This document shows, in pieces, positions 1 through 13,580 of a stretch of 64,000 nt of DNA (position 1 is the stretch's first letter; the number at the start of each line of letters is the position of its first letter). Made by a program: the position numbers and the translations under genes. The notes beneath the pieces were generated by a model. The model did no database searches. It was given only the letters and a program-made list of their open reading frames with translations, and was not told where the DNA came from. The DNA lies in the NCBI RefSeq assembly GCF_020921035.1, contig NC_063157.1:8344001-8408000 (forward strand), written 5' to 3'. Source of the DNA: Rhodamnia argentea. Lineage: Eukaryota; Streptophyta; Magnoliopsida; Myrtales; Myrtaceae.

Positions 1-3000
1 CTTCCTTCACAGTGATTAGCGGTGGAAAACACGCGGGAAACAACCTTGCCATTCAAGTATGCTCTGTCTTTCTCCCAGGCGTGACTGTGTGATTCTGTTT
101 CTGTAATATCAATCAGCTTATGTGTGTGCTTGCAGGTTTTTTAGCTTTGTTACATACCTACAAACAATCCATTGAATTTACTTATAATTGGTTGTAAATG
201 TTGTCAGGAAATCATGATTCTACCAATTGGAGCCTCCAGATTTGAGGAGGCTGTGCAAATGGGTTCAGAAACCTATCATCACTTAAAGGTGTACTTTGAA
301 TTTGAACATTCTGTTTCTGAATTGTACTCAAACAGTGTCTATAACTCATTGGTTATTTATTCGTCTAAACACTGAGAATATACTGTTTCAAACAGCATCT
401 ATCACTTATGATGTTCTAAACACTCGCCCCTTTATCATTCATTTGCTTCTCACATATCGATTATTGGCAATTCTACTGCGGTTGGTTCTATATGTCGATC
501 CTGTTTTATGATTTTGTGTCTTGTTATTTGTCTGAATCCAGGGAAACACTATTTTATGTACTTATGTTCCTGGGTATGTAGATGAAGTGCAGACACAGTG
601 TGCAGTGCTCTGTGATTCTCAAGTGGTTTTTTTTTTTAACTGTAACTAAAAGTAATTTTCAAAGAAACTAATAGGAAGATATCTTGGCACAAGGATGCGC
701 CAACTGCCCTAGGTGCTCCCTCTGCTCTATGCATTTAATCTAATAATAGTGAGTGGTTATAAATCTGATGAAATCATGAAGGTAAGAAGTTTGCCATGTC
801 TGCACTATATCTGTGCTACCTTTGCTACCCAAAGTTGGAGATAGAAGTCTGGCAGTCTCATCAATAAATCTATTGTGCAGTATTCTCTAGTTTAATGTGG
901 CTCCATCTTCATGTTTTTCCAAGTTGACATACTGGACTTGCTTGCAGTATGACTCAACGACTAAGTTAGTTGTTCATGAGAGGGAATATCATACTTGAAA
1001 ATGAAATTTTTGTTGCATGTGTGACTAAATACGTGACAAATAGAAAAGCCATGGGAAGTGAGACGGCCTCATCAATTAGCTAGTCGATGTCAATGTGTAT
1101 AATTATTGGTGTGCCTAATATGATCAATTGGACAGAAGTGACAAAAACAAATACCTCAGGGAAAGAGACAACAAAATTATGAACTTAGTACCTTTTCCTA
1201 ATTTAATTTACGAAGAGAGTTCCAGGTTCAGTTATCTAGAAAATAACTTCCTGAATTTAATACTTTCGTCGAGTATAATGAGATTTGCTGCTGTTCTCTT
1301 CTAATATAAATCTTACGTGAAAAGAATTCTCTTATTTGAACTATAATTGCCAATATAGGTCAAGCAATTAAATCTTGTTGACCCAAGGCATCTAATTAAA
1401 CCAGTCAATTGGGTCAATTTTGAAATTTGTGGGTTCAACTTTAACATAACCCTTTTATTAGTCGTGTCAAATGAGTTGTTACGATTGTGACGAACACAAT
1501 TAACATATAACCCCAAAACCACTAGTTTTGTGTCATGTATGAGACGTGTTTTCTTGCCATGTCAAAATTGAGTGTTGTGAGACCAAGTATCTCCCTCAGT
1601 TTGTATGCATGACTTGTTGGCATTATGAATTTTGACGATGTCTCTGAAGGTAGACAATATTTGATTGGTGCATGTCAGTCCGATGTGTTCAGAAAGTGAT
1701 TGATCATAGTTGAATATTCATCTGTCAGCTTCCTGTTTTATAGGTGCGTGAGAACTTTCTGCATTTTATGGATTGAGCAACTTGAATTGAAGCTAATTGT
1801 TAGATGATGGTGGTGACGTATAGATTGTCGCTGATGTTGATGTTTTGTTAACAAAAAGGCAGGCTGTTATTACGGAGAAATGTGGTGCCCAGGGATGCAA
1901 TGTGGGTGAAGATGGCGGCTTTGCTCCGAATGTGTCGAGGTTGCATACTTATCTTCGTCACGCATGTCTTACCTGCAAAAACAGACAAACAAAACAACAC
2001 AAATGATAGGGGAGGAAAATTGTTCAAGCTGTGTCTAATTGTTGCTGATTTCTTAGTGATAAAGCAGCAGAATTAAATAGTTAGGGGTTCTACCCAACGG
2101 AAGCCAACCGAAAAGAATTAAAGAAGTGTCATTTTGATCTACTTATTGACATCTTGTGGTAATTGGCAGCTTTAGAGAAGCCCTGGATCTGGTTAAAGAA
2201 GCTATCAGCAGAACTGGCTATAGTGAGGGAATAAAGATAGCTATTGACATTGCTGCTACTAATTTTTGCATAGGTGACCATTTCAATCTTTTGAAGTACT
2301 TTTGTGGAAGCTAGGCAGAATTAGACAATGTGTATTTTGGGTATTGCTCGGTTGATGCAATGTAGGAGTTTCCTGTTACAGAACTGATATCTCTTCTTAC
2401 TTTGTACAGGGACAAAATACGATCTGGACTTTAAGTCTCCAAATAAATCGGGCCAGAATTTCAAATCTGGGGAGGATATGATAGACATGTATAAAGAACT
2501 CTGCTCCGGTACTTAGTCTAGTCCAAACACTTTTTAGATGAATTTTGCTCATTCAGTTTATATAATCCTCTGACATGCATTAAACATGATGAGTTCCACT
2601 CTTTCTTATCTTAGACTATCGGATTGTATCAATCGAAGATCCATTTGACAAGGAGGACTGGGAGCATGTCAAGCATTTCTCTAGCCTTGGAGTTTGCCAG
2701 GTGCACTTCTGTTCATCTCTTCATTCTCTTGGTAATCTATGCATGACCAGCTTTTGCAGTGGTAGAATAATTCTGCAGTCTTATGCTTGTTTTTTCTTTT
2801 CCTTGCTGTAATGCATAGTAGACCATAAATTCGACTCTTCTACAGCCCTTCCCTACCAAATTTCTGAATTCCTAGAGCGAAGACAGCAAAAGAACGGGTC
2901 CCAGATCGGTTGAGTTAGACCATGACTAAGTATTAATGATGTTGCTCTCTGGTTGCACTTTTCCTTAGCAGAGCTTTTGATCTAGCAATAGTCATGATAG

Positions 3001-4497
3001 ATATTCGCTCTTCATTGCATTAGTTAATCTCATTTGAAGTCTCTATTCCTCATTTGTTTTGTGGTGATTGTAAAAGAAATGATATCTCACCCTTTTTTCT
3101 CAGGTTGTTGGGGATGACTTGTTAATGTCAAATCCCAAACGTGTTGAGAGAGCAATTAATGAGTCCACTTGTAATGCTTTTCTTCTCAAGGTACCAGGTT
3201 CTTGCTTTACTTAACTGCTTTATTGGGCATTTACGTTGGTATGAAACCTTTATGTATCACAGTTTACCTTAAAGAGAGAGCAGAAGAAAAGGTAATAGGG
3301 CCTGCTTGTAAAGCGAAGAAGCTCTTGTTCAGTGATAGCAATTCTCCCATCAAAAGCACATTCAAATTTTGCTTCTGCATTTTCGTTCTTGAGACTCATT
3401 AGGTATTCACATTGCGAGATAGGTAAACCAGATTGGAACAGTGACGGAGGCCATTGAGGTGGTGAAGCTGGCAAAGGATGCTCATTGGGGAATCGTAATA
3501 TCACATAGATGTGGTGAAACTGAAGATACTTTCATAGCTGACCTATCTGTGGGACTAGGTTCTGGTCAGATCAAAGCAGGTGCTCCTTGTCGAGGAGAAC
3601 GACTGGCAAAGTACAACCAGGTCTGCCTTCATATTGCCACGAGCAACAATGTCTTTTTATACTTCGAATGTCATGATTATTAATATCCCAATCTGAATCG
3701 CCTATGACCATTTTTGAAACCTAAAGAACGGTCCAATCTTGCTAACCATCGGTTCTTAAACATTTACACCTAGGAATGAGGTGGCAGGATTTGTGTAGCG
3801 AGTCTTGAAACATGTAATAAATGGTAGACGCTATCGAACTGTTAAGAGGGAGCTCCTGAGAAAATCTTTAAACTCCTCTTATCACAGTTCATTCCGTACT
3901 TGAATAGATTCAGTAAAGATTTTACAAGGCACTTAAGTAGTCAGATCCTTTCTCATCTCTACATACTTCCAGTATGACCACCATTAAAGTACTCACATCC
4001 ATCAATAATGATTTACTTTAGACGCTGTTCATAAATTATAGCTTGCATGTTATCCTATAAGGTTGGCATTTTCGACAAGATTTGTACACAATTTAACGCT
4101 TTTAAGAAAGCAGATATTGGAAAACTTTATAAGTGACATATATCTAAGAGTCATTAGTTTTTATTTTGTTTGGCAAATATATGATTTGCAATGACAAGAC
4201 TAGACACGAATTGATGACCCGAATTTGACACTTGAACATCAACTACCTGCCCCTAGAACTTCAAGAGATCTTAGCCGTTCATTTAGCCTCTAGACCAGTA
4301 TTGGTCTCTAAAGAGCATCCCTGACATTTTAACATTGAAGGGTCCCCAAAGACTACCAGATGTAACAAAGCTTAACCTCGTTGGTAAGGAAAACTGTGTG
4401 CAACTAAACTATGAGAAGTTTCTTGCAGTTACTCCGCATTGAGGAAGAGCTTGGTGATCAAGCTGTTTATGTCGGTGAAGATTGGAGGCTGTCTTAA
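1..4497 (+). CDS. ENO3: Enolase, ENO3 type (5' end outside window)
   Basis: This is the 3' part of a cytosolic enolase-family gene; enolases convert 2-phosphoglycerate to phosphoenolpyruvate in glycolysis. Nine exons join in frame: 1-56, 208-288, 1863-1939, 2170-2273, 2410-2508, 2615-2700, 3104-3190, 3423-3620 and 4429-4497 (TAA). Visible family motifs are [25 protein letters not shown], the metal ligands in [15 protein letters not shown] and VGDDLLMSN, the base lysine in LLKVNQIGT, the SHRCGETED histidine, and IKAGAP. The C-terminus, [15 protein letters not shown], is of the ENO3 type rather than the LOS2/ENO2 type. The usual GDEGG catalytic segment reads GEDGG, so the residue equivalent to yeast Glu211 is Asp. 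The gene converges on PCNA. All exons are open, so I see no sign of decay. The N-terminal domain lies left of the window. Assignment to enolase is certain; ENO3 orthology is very likely. Confidence 0.93.
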
Positions 4498-5242
4498 CTG
4501 TTAATGTTCCATATGGGGGCTTAAGACCATCTTATGACAATCAGGTATCCAGTGTGAATGAATTCTTCTTTCCTTTTGTGGTTCAACACCTTGAGAAAAT
4601 GGTTATTATTTGGAAGTCTGAATTTTCTGATTGAGTGGTAGGGTCTTGTGTGAGATGTGTATTATTCTTTCTGAGGATTTTTCTTTAGTAGTTAGAGATT
4701 TTTGTTTTCGGATGAGCGTAATAGATGTAATTGAGTATGCGGATTACGGGCATAACGGAAGGAACCTGGGGCGAGCTTGTTTAAGAGAGGCTGTTGCCAT
4801 CATTCTTTCAGTCAAGTGGCTCTTCTGTCTTAGTTACTGCACCGACGTACTGAAGACACGTATCCGCTGTATTATTAAAGTTTTACTTTGATAGGACCCG
4901 CTGTATTATTCAAGTTTTGCTTTGTAGGGCATTCCTCGTCCTATCATACTTTTTCTTGGCTGTAGAAGTATGGGAGGTGCACCTGGAAGGTGCTACTATT
5001 TCCAGGCAACAGTGATTATCTCGGTTCAACAATCTCTCTTGCCAGCCGGCCACAACACTGTAAACGATGACTTCAGGATAAGTTGCAAGAGATGCGGATT
5101 CTCTTTGAAGAGGTTATCATATCTTATAGGACGATGTATCATTGCCTCATTGAATGCCGGTTTCTGGTTTTTAATGTGCAGTGTGGACATTTGCAAATCC
5201 TAATATACAGTATCGAACTAACCTGTCGTTTATGTACTGACT

Positions 5243-5297
5243 AAATTCTATTGGCTTGGGGTTCGACCAAAAAAAAAAAAAATTCTATTGGCTTGGG
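5243..5297 (+). mobile_element. Minute poly(A)-tailed insertion with 18-bp duplication
   Basis: An identical 18-bp direct repeat, AAATTCTATTGGCTTGGG, lies at 5243-5260 and 5280-5297. Between them sits only GTTCGACC plus a run of A. This is the structure left by target-primed reverse transcription of an extremely 5'-truncated LINE or SINE. The same TTCGACC(A)n tail is seen near 6260-6271. Confidence 0.5.
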
Positions 5298-5322
5298 CAC
5301 AGAGAGCCTGCTAAATAGTCCG

Positions 5323-5792
5323 GTTGGGGTAAATACTGATCCCGAAACATCCGTGGAACCTGGACTTAGGATATTACGGACATAGCTAAAGCTGTCTCTG
5401 TGTTTACATGGGCACAACGTCCTGGGCATGGCAGGAACTACAGAACACTAGGATCAACGAGCAGTTCGCATTGCCTCATCTTTTGATTTCAAGAAAACAT
5501 TGCATCTCTCATCAGGTTACCTAATGATCAAAGTCCAGCCGTGCCGACAAGCTTCCAGTTGGGGTAAATGCTGATCCCGAAACATCCGTGGAACCTGGAC
5601 TTAGGATATTACGGACATAGCTGAAGCTGTCTCTGTGTTTACATGGGCACAACGTCCTGGGTATGGCAGGAACTACAGAACACTAGGATCAACGAGCAGT
5701 TCGCATTGCCTCATCTTTTGATTTCAAGAAAACATTGCATCTCTCATCGGGTTACCTAATGATCCAAGTCCAGCCGTGCCGACAAGTTTCTA
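5323..5792. repeat. 235-bp tandem duplication (two copies)
   Basis: The unit at 5323-5557 is repeated head to tail at 5558-5792 with only about five or six substitutions that I could find by eye, for example aaatActgat versus aaatGctgat. The duplication is therefore recent. The unit has no coding frame that I recognise. Confidence 0.9.
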
Positions 5793-7609
5793 GGCCAATG
5801 TGGTCGTTCATTGCTTTTCGCAATTGAAAATTCTCGAGACATTTACAAGCCAATTTAATAAATTTTAAACATTCGCTAGGATCCTTGAACTGATTTAATC
5901 AGTTCGAAATTAGGGGAAATGACAAGTTTCCCAAGCCTTGGTACTCAATCAACCTCTATGGTTTAACTTGTTTCAATTATCCTCTTACGGTTTGCTGCTC
6001 CTGTCTGAGGCTTAGCCTAAAATCTGGTACAAGAAGATTTAAAACCCAAGAACAAACTCACGTCATATGCATGCAAAACATAGTTTTTATGAGTTTTTTG
6101 CCTCACTAATTGCGTTCGGAAGTTATATGCTATTTTCTGGATCGCTCACTATAAGATGAATGCAAGAGAAGTTTAATACATCTTGTAACAGTCACCACAG
6201 AGGAAAGGGATTTGCAGATCGTATTAACATTATTGTAGATTGTAAGTTATGCAGCGTTTCGACCAAAAAAAAGAGTTATGTGGCGCCAAGTTCTTCAAAG
6301 AATCCATCAGCTCACAAGTTAGAATTGAGATTTGTGCCCCATCAAGAGAAAAATAAAACTGCAAGGGGCTGATTAAGGCAAATATCAAGCTTATGGCGTG
6401 ACAGGCAATCCCAAAGTATAGGGAGCTAAATCTGAAAATAATTAGGATACAAAATTACTACGGAAAATGGGTTGCGCTTCAGCTATGTTTTGGGAGGCAA
6501 CAAGGACCATTTTTTGAGAAGAAAATGAGCAAAACTCTTAATTTCTCTCCTCCCATTCTTAAAAAAACAAAAAACAAAATTAAGTTTTTCCCTATTTTCC
6601 GCTCAAATTTCCATTTCTATCACTAACATAACTAGTTCGGAAACATGACGAGTTCCACTGGCATCCTATACAGTGACTAGGGTGGTTGGAGGTCGACCAA
6701 GATCAACTAGTGGGACGCCAACAGAAATGCCTAGCCCTCCCCTTTTTTTTTTTTTTTTTTCTTTTTCTAATTCTGTCATATTTCTATTTTCAAGTCATTG
6801 TGTATGGAATGTGCTGTGCACAGAATTCGAAAACTTAGTGAAATATACTATAAATTATCCAAAAATTCAACAGTTTTGTCATCCTATTCAAACACAGAAA
6901 TAATTAGTGGATTAACATATTTAATGACGGCAATACTACTCAATATACAAAACTTGACTTGCAAATTAATTTGCAGAATGATATTGGTAAAACAATTGAA
7001 CAAGACCTAATTATTTAATATTCACTCAACACCGATCAAATCACTTTGTAAAACTAACTTATAAGCCAATCTTTGGATTCGCATCACCCCATTGAGAGGA
7101 AAAAAAATAAATAGTCAAGATTATATATACTTTAATCCAACAGAAAAATACGACCAGAATACAAATTTCTACACATGGATTTTATCCACGACATCATGAA
7201 AACCATCCCACCAGGTGAGGAAACAAGGATTAGAACCTCTTTTAACTTGCCACGGTATCACATAGGATATGATGTGATTGTGAGCACCATCCTCAATATT
7301 TCCTAAAATCAGTTGGTCCTACAGTGCCCAAGATAGTCTTAAAAAGACCACCAAGATCGCAAAAGTCCCAAGTAATTGAAACTTTATGCCACACTTTGAA
7401 ATATGATCTAACATCCATTAGAGAACCTCCTTGAAGTCAGGAACACCAGGTAAACCATACATTGGGGAAGACATAACACTGATTCAAAGCTAAAACATTT
7501 GCCTGACAATGAGTACGACGCTGTAAAGAGTAGAAAAATTTTCCTGAGACAGAAAACATGAATTGCCGCAGGCAACAAAACAGGTCAACTAATTCAGGAC
7601 TCCAGCAAC

Positions 7610-9866
<2,257 letters not shown>

Positions 9867-10942
9867 TTGACTTGGAGCCCTAGTACGTGGGGCGGTGGTT
9901 CAATTCCAAAATGGCCCCTCGAGCCGACTCGGAATTTCAAAACCGCCCTATGTAATATCCGATTTCGTCTCAATTTAGCGAAGAGGGTATTGATCGGTAG
10001 CGTCGCGGGATCGTTTTTCTATAGTTGAAGTTGGATCGTCATTAGTCATTTCATGTGATTATTTGGTGCCAAAAGGGGGAAATTTCTTTTACGAAAATCC
10101 CGACCTATAAAATTCGACAAAAAACACCGCCACATGCGCCGAGATAGAACTGTGATCACTCCCTTGCCTCAAATTGGCTTGGCGCTAGGTCAAGCGATCT
10201 AGGGGTGAGTCCGAATCAACTTGAGAGCCGAACCACTTCGCTAGTTCCCACATTGAACAGGCTTTGAAGGAAAAAATAGTTTCACATCCAACAAGAATCG
10301 GAGAAACAACAATATGTATATTGTAGTGAAATAGTGCAAATTTTATAATTTACTATAAGATTTGAACTTTTACAGAATATAGAAATGTGGTCTGATTGAC
10401 AGTTCCAAACTAAAAAATTCGGAACGGTAGTCACAAGGTCGGCCAGACGCTGAGGAACCGATCACATTTTAAGTAACTCCAGAGTCGCTTTTGCCAGCAT
10501 AGGAGTTCGAGGCAACACCGACTTCCTGGGAATGAATCGAAGATTTCTTTGGCCTTGCAACCCCGAGGCTCGGAGTAGCGTTAGGTCAAAGCCACCTACG
10601 TTACCTATCATTCACGAACAACTTTTGGTTGCCTGTAATAAATGGCAGATCAGCCAGCTCTACGAATTGGTCTTTAAAAGTCTACAACGCAATGTCATAT
10701 AACTCACGCTTCTACCAGCATGATTTAATCGTGGAAGAGCCCCACCGCCACCTACTGATATTTATCCAAAACAGATGCAGGCATCTAGATATTTTATCCA
10801 AAGTTGAATTCCAGTGGTCCCAACTGTGCAACTTTTCATCCTGGGCCTGTAATGGCAAAGCAGAAATATCTGCATTTCTGATGTCTGCTCACACACGGTA
10901 GGCCTATATAAATTCCCCAGATCAGGCTATCCTCTTGAACCT

Positions 10943-10975
<33 letters not shown>

Positions 10976-10997
10976 CCGGGCAAGTGGGCAAAGAGAA
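9867..10997. other. Divergent intergenic region with (GA)n tract
   Basis: No gene is recognised. A (GA)n tract of about 28 bases at 10945-10974 lies directly upstream of the ATG of the next gene and is probably in its 5' UTR, as such tracts often are in plants. Confidence 0.6.
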
Positions 10998-12526
10998 ATG
11001 GAGAGCTGCGGGAGGCCGAACAGGAGCGACGTTCACTTGTCGAAGGAGGAAGAGGCAATGGTCCAGGAGAAGACCAAGGAGTACTTCGATGGTATCGCTC
11101 CCAAGCGGCACACGAAGCCCCAGCGAAGTGAGTACTCCTCCAATTATGTCGATGTCCTGTCCACCGACGGCAATATCCCGGAGTTCACTGAGTTCCAGCG
11201 CCTTGAGAATGATCCTCAGGTTTCGGTTTCTCCCCTGCTGGCTTCATTTGTATCAGACTTGTTCCTGCGGAAAATACAAGTGAACTTGTATTGTGCTTGA
11301 ATGATTACATCAATTGTGCCACTTGGATTTCCTTCTTCAACTTCATTTCATGTGTCAAGATCAAAGGGATTTTGTATACTTGAGAGGGCCAAAGATTGAT
11401 GAGAAGAAAAAATGAGCCCTTGGTTCACTTCACTACCCTTTGGCTTAGTAACAACCACGACTTGCGGTGAAAGCATAGGAAAACTAGACAGTCACAGCAT
11501 CATAGTATAAGGGCCATTTGGGTTACTTTCTCTCTTTTGTTCTTTCTTGTTTCTTCCTCTCTCTTTTTTCAGGTAGCAAAACATAATTCTTTCATTAAAT
11601 TGTACTACATCATTTGTTGAGATCCATTTGACTTCAATACTTTTTAAGTACCAACAAAGAGAGGGAAAAAAGTCGTACACAAGCCAAAAGCCGCAGTCGA
11701 GTGCTTCATTATCTGCTCAAAAAGGCAATTAGGTGGTAGATTAGGCTCTTAAGATTCATGATATCTCCTAGTACATACGGTAGAATAAAGACATCAAAGA
11801 GCACAACCGATAAATTCACACTGTTACCTTCAATAAATGATCCTGGGTTTTGATCTCCTTCAACAAATAAAAGCCGTGCCTCTCTTCCAATAACAGAAAC
11901 TTGTCTACAATGGAAGTGAAGCAAAGGACGACTTCATAGAGACTGAATATTACAAGGATCTCGACGGCATTGACAAGCAACATCACAAGGTATTAAATTT
12001 TCTCAAAGCCCATGTCAGTCTAAGCTCTGCAAAATTTAAATTTAGGCCCTTAAATTTACCCTGTCAAAATGATGTTCTACTAAGCCTGCAATCGAAGACT
12101 ATTAATCGAGCTCTTGTAGAATTAGATTTAATAAGCTATTTCACTAATTAATAGATAGGCAGATATCTTTTAACGGTTCTCTGAGGTATTAGTCGAGAAG
12201 TAAACTTGTATTGCGAGATGAATAGTTAGTAGCTTCTAACTATCTGATCAAATGCCAGACTGGGACAGGATTTATAACGATGGAGAACACCGAAGGCGAG
12301 GGGTTCACTCTTGACCCAGAAACTTCCACCATACATCATGCCTCTTGCAAGGGGAATCCAGCAACTAATGAGTGGATTCCAGCTGCTTCTGACATCGTAG
12401 GCAAACATATGTGCATGAATGTCGATAAATACCAACCGCAGTTTTTGACATTGTTTCTGACTCACAACATGCCTTTCGTTTCAGATGACAGTTCACTCTG
12501 ATAAGCCAAAAAGGAGTGATAGTTGA
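10998..12526 (+). CDS. MEE59: Small conserved plant protein, MEE59-like
   Basis: Four exons, 10998-11219, 11897-11989, 12259-12396 and 12485-12526, join in phase 0 to give about 164 residues. The start MESCGRPNRSDVHLS was chosen because the (GA)n tract upstream would otherwise be translated as Arg-Glu repeats. Conserved blocks are VHLSKEEEAMV, YFDGIAPKRHTKPQRSEYS, FQRLENDPQ, KLVYNGSE, FIETEYYKDL, DKQHHK-TGTGF and HASCKGNPATNEWIP. It ends in a basic KPKRSDS tail. I recall this pattern from the land-plant family named for Arabidopsis MATERNAL EFFECT EMBRYO ARREST 59, whose biochemical role is unknown. No membrane segment or known domain is visible. Reading through the last intron would instead stop at 12501; the spliced form is preferred because the family tail ends in RSD. 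The gene model is firmer than the name. Confidence 0.72.
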
Positions 12527-13480
12527 CGAGAGAGCAACAATGTTGTTATGACTTCAAGCAAGCCCGGTGCCTTATGCAGTTATTCGACTTGCTTATGAGC
12601 TTTTACTATTCTAAAAATGTACTACAAATAATGTTCTTCAAGGTGCTGCAGTGTTTAAATGTAAGTTTCTGAGTGTTTTGCATCATTTAAGAAGTGAAAT
12701 GAAGAGTTAATCCTGTTGCTTGTTACTCCTTTTAGCATAGAGGACTGGCAATATATAGTAGAAAACTGCCGCAAATGGAATGTGACATTGGCTCTTCCCA
12801 TACCACTCCCAAGTGAAACCACAACTTGTGATTCCGGTGGATCATTTGTGGCGTACTGGAGAACAATACCAGGTCTGTTTTAAAATTTCAAACTGATGGA
12901 AGCCAAGTGGAGCACTATTTATCTCTCTCTCTACCAACTTCCAGACTCCTGACACCCGAGGGTTTGAGAGTGATGTCTCAAAGCCAGCATACAGAAGGAA
13001 ATTGGTCGACATAGCACAATGAACAACCATATTTCCACTTTATAGATCATGACAATCTGTTAGTTTCAACTCTTTACAATAGCAAGATATCTTATGTATA
13101 AGCTGTCTAGTTCAAGAAATTCATAACATTACAGAAAGCACTGATTTTAATGCAGAAACTGAAATCCACTCACACGAACAGATTAGAGACCATAAAAAAG
13201 ACCATTTTAATAATTTTCACTCTTGGCTACTACCATGGCAGACATTTTAATTTGCACAAGATTTGCGTACCTCGACCATAGAACAGTTCGCACTTTCTTT
13301 CTGTCTGTCACTTAATGGTACTATCCACATGCAACCTAACATTGTTTATGAAATTCCTATATGGGAATGATAATTCGACCTCTACATCCAAATGTATACC
13401 AATTAACAAACAGCATAACCCTATCGGACACGTATGGACATGGTTGGATTTTCTTTCCATACCGGAAAATCCATTCTCCA

Positions 13481-13580
13481 AGTTACACAGACCTGAAACA
13501 CGTTTCTGCATTTTGGTATATAAAAGTGCGAGTTACACAGACCTGAAACAATTTTCTGCATTATCGTATGTATTAGTGTG
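13481..13580. repeat. 50-bp tandem duplication
   Basis: Two head-to-tail copies start at 13481 and 13531. Both begin AGTTACACAGACCTGAAACA and then diverge at several positions. This is an isolated local duplication in non-coding DNA. Confidence 0.8.

Larger units (their letters stand above)
4498..7609. other. Intergenic region between convergent ENO3 and PCNA
   Basis: I see no gene here. It holds a short 34-bp imperfect tandem repeat near 4864-4930, a poly(A)-linked duplication at 5243-5297, a 235-bp tandem duplication at 5323-5792, and AT-rich DNA with long T and A runs at about 6740-6760. The 3' UTRs of both flanking genes must lie here. Confidence 0.6.

Noticed and set aside
4631-5203. 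Two short open frames after ENO3
   Set aside because: No family resemblance, and they lie in the ENO3 3' flank near small tandem repeats.
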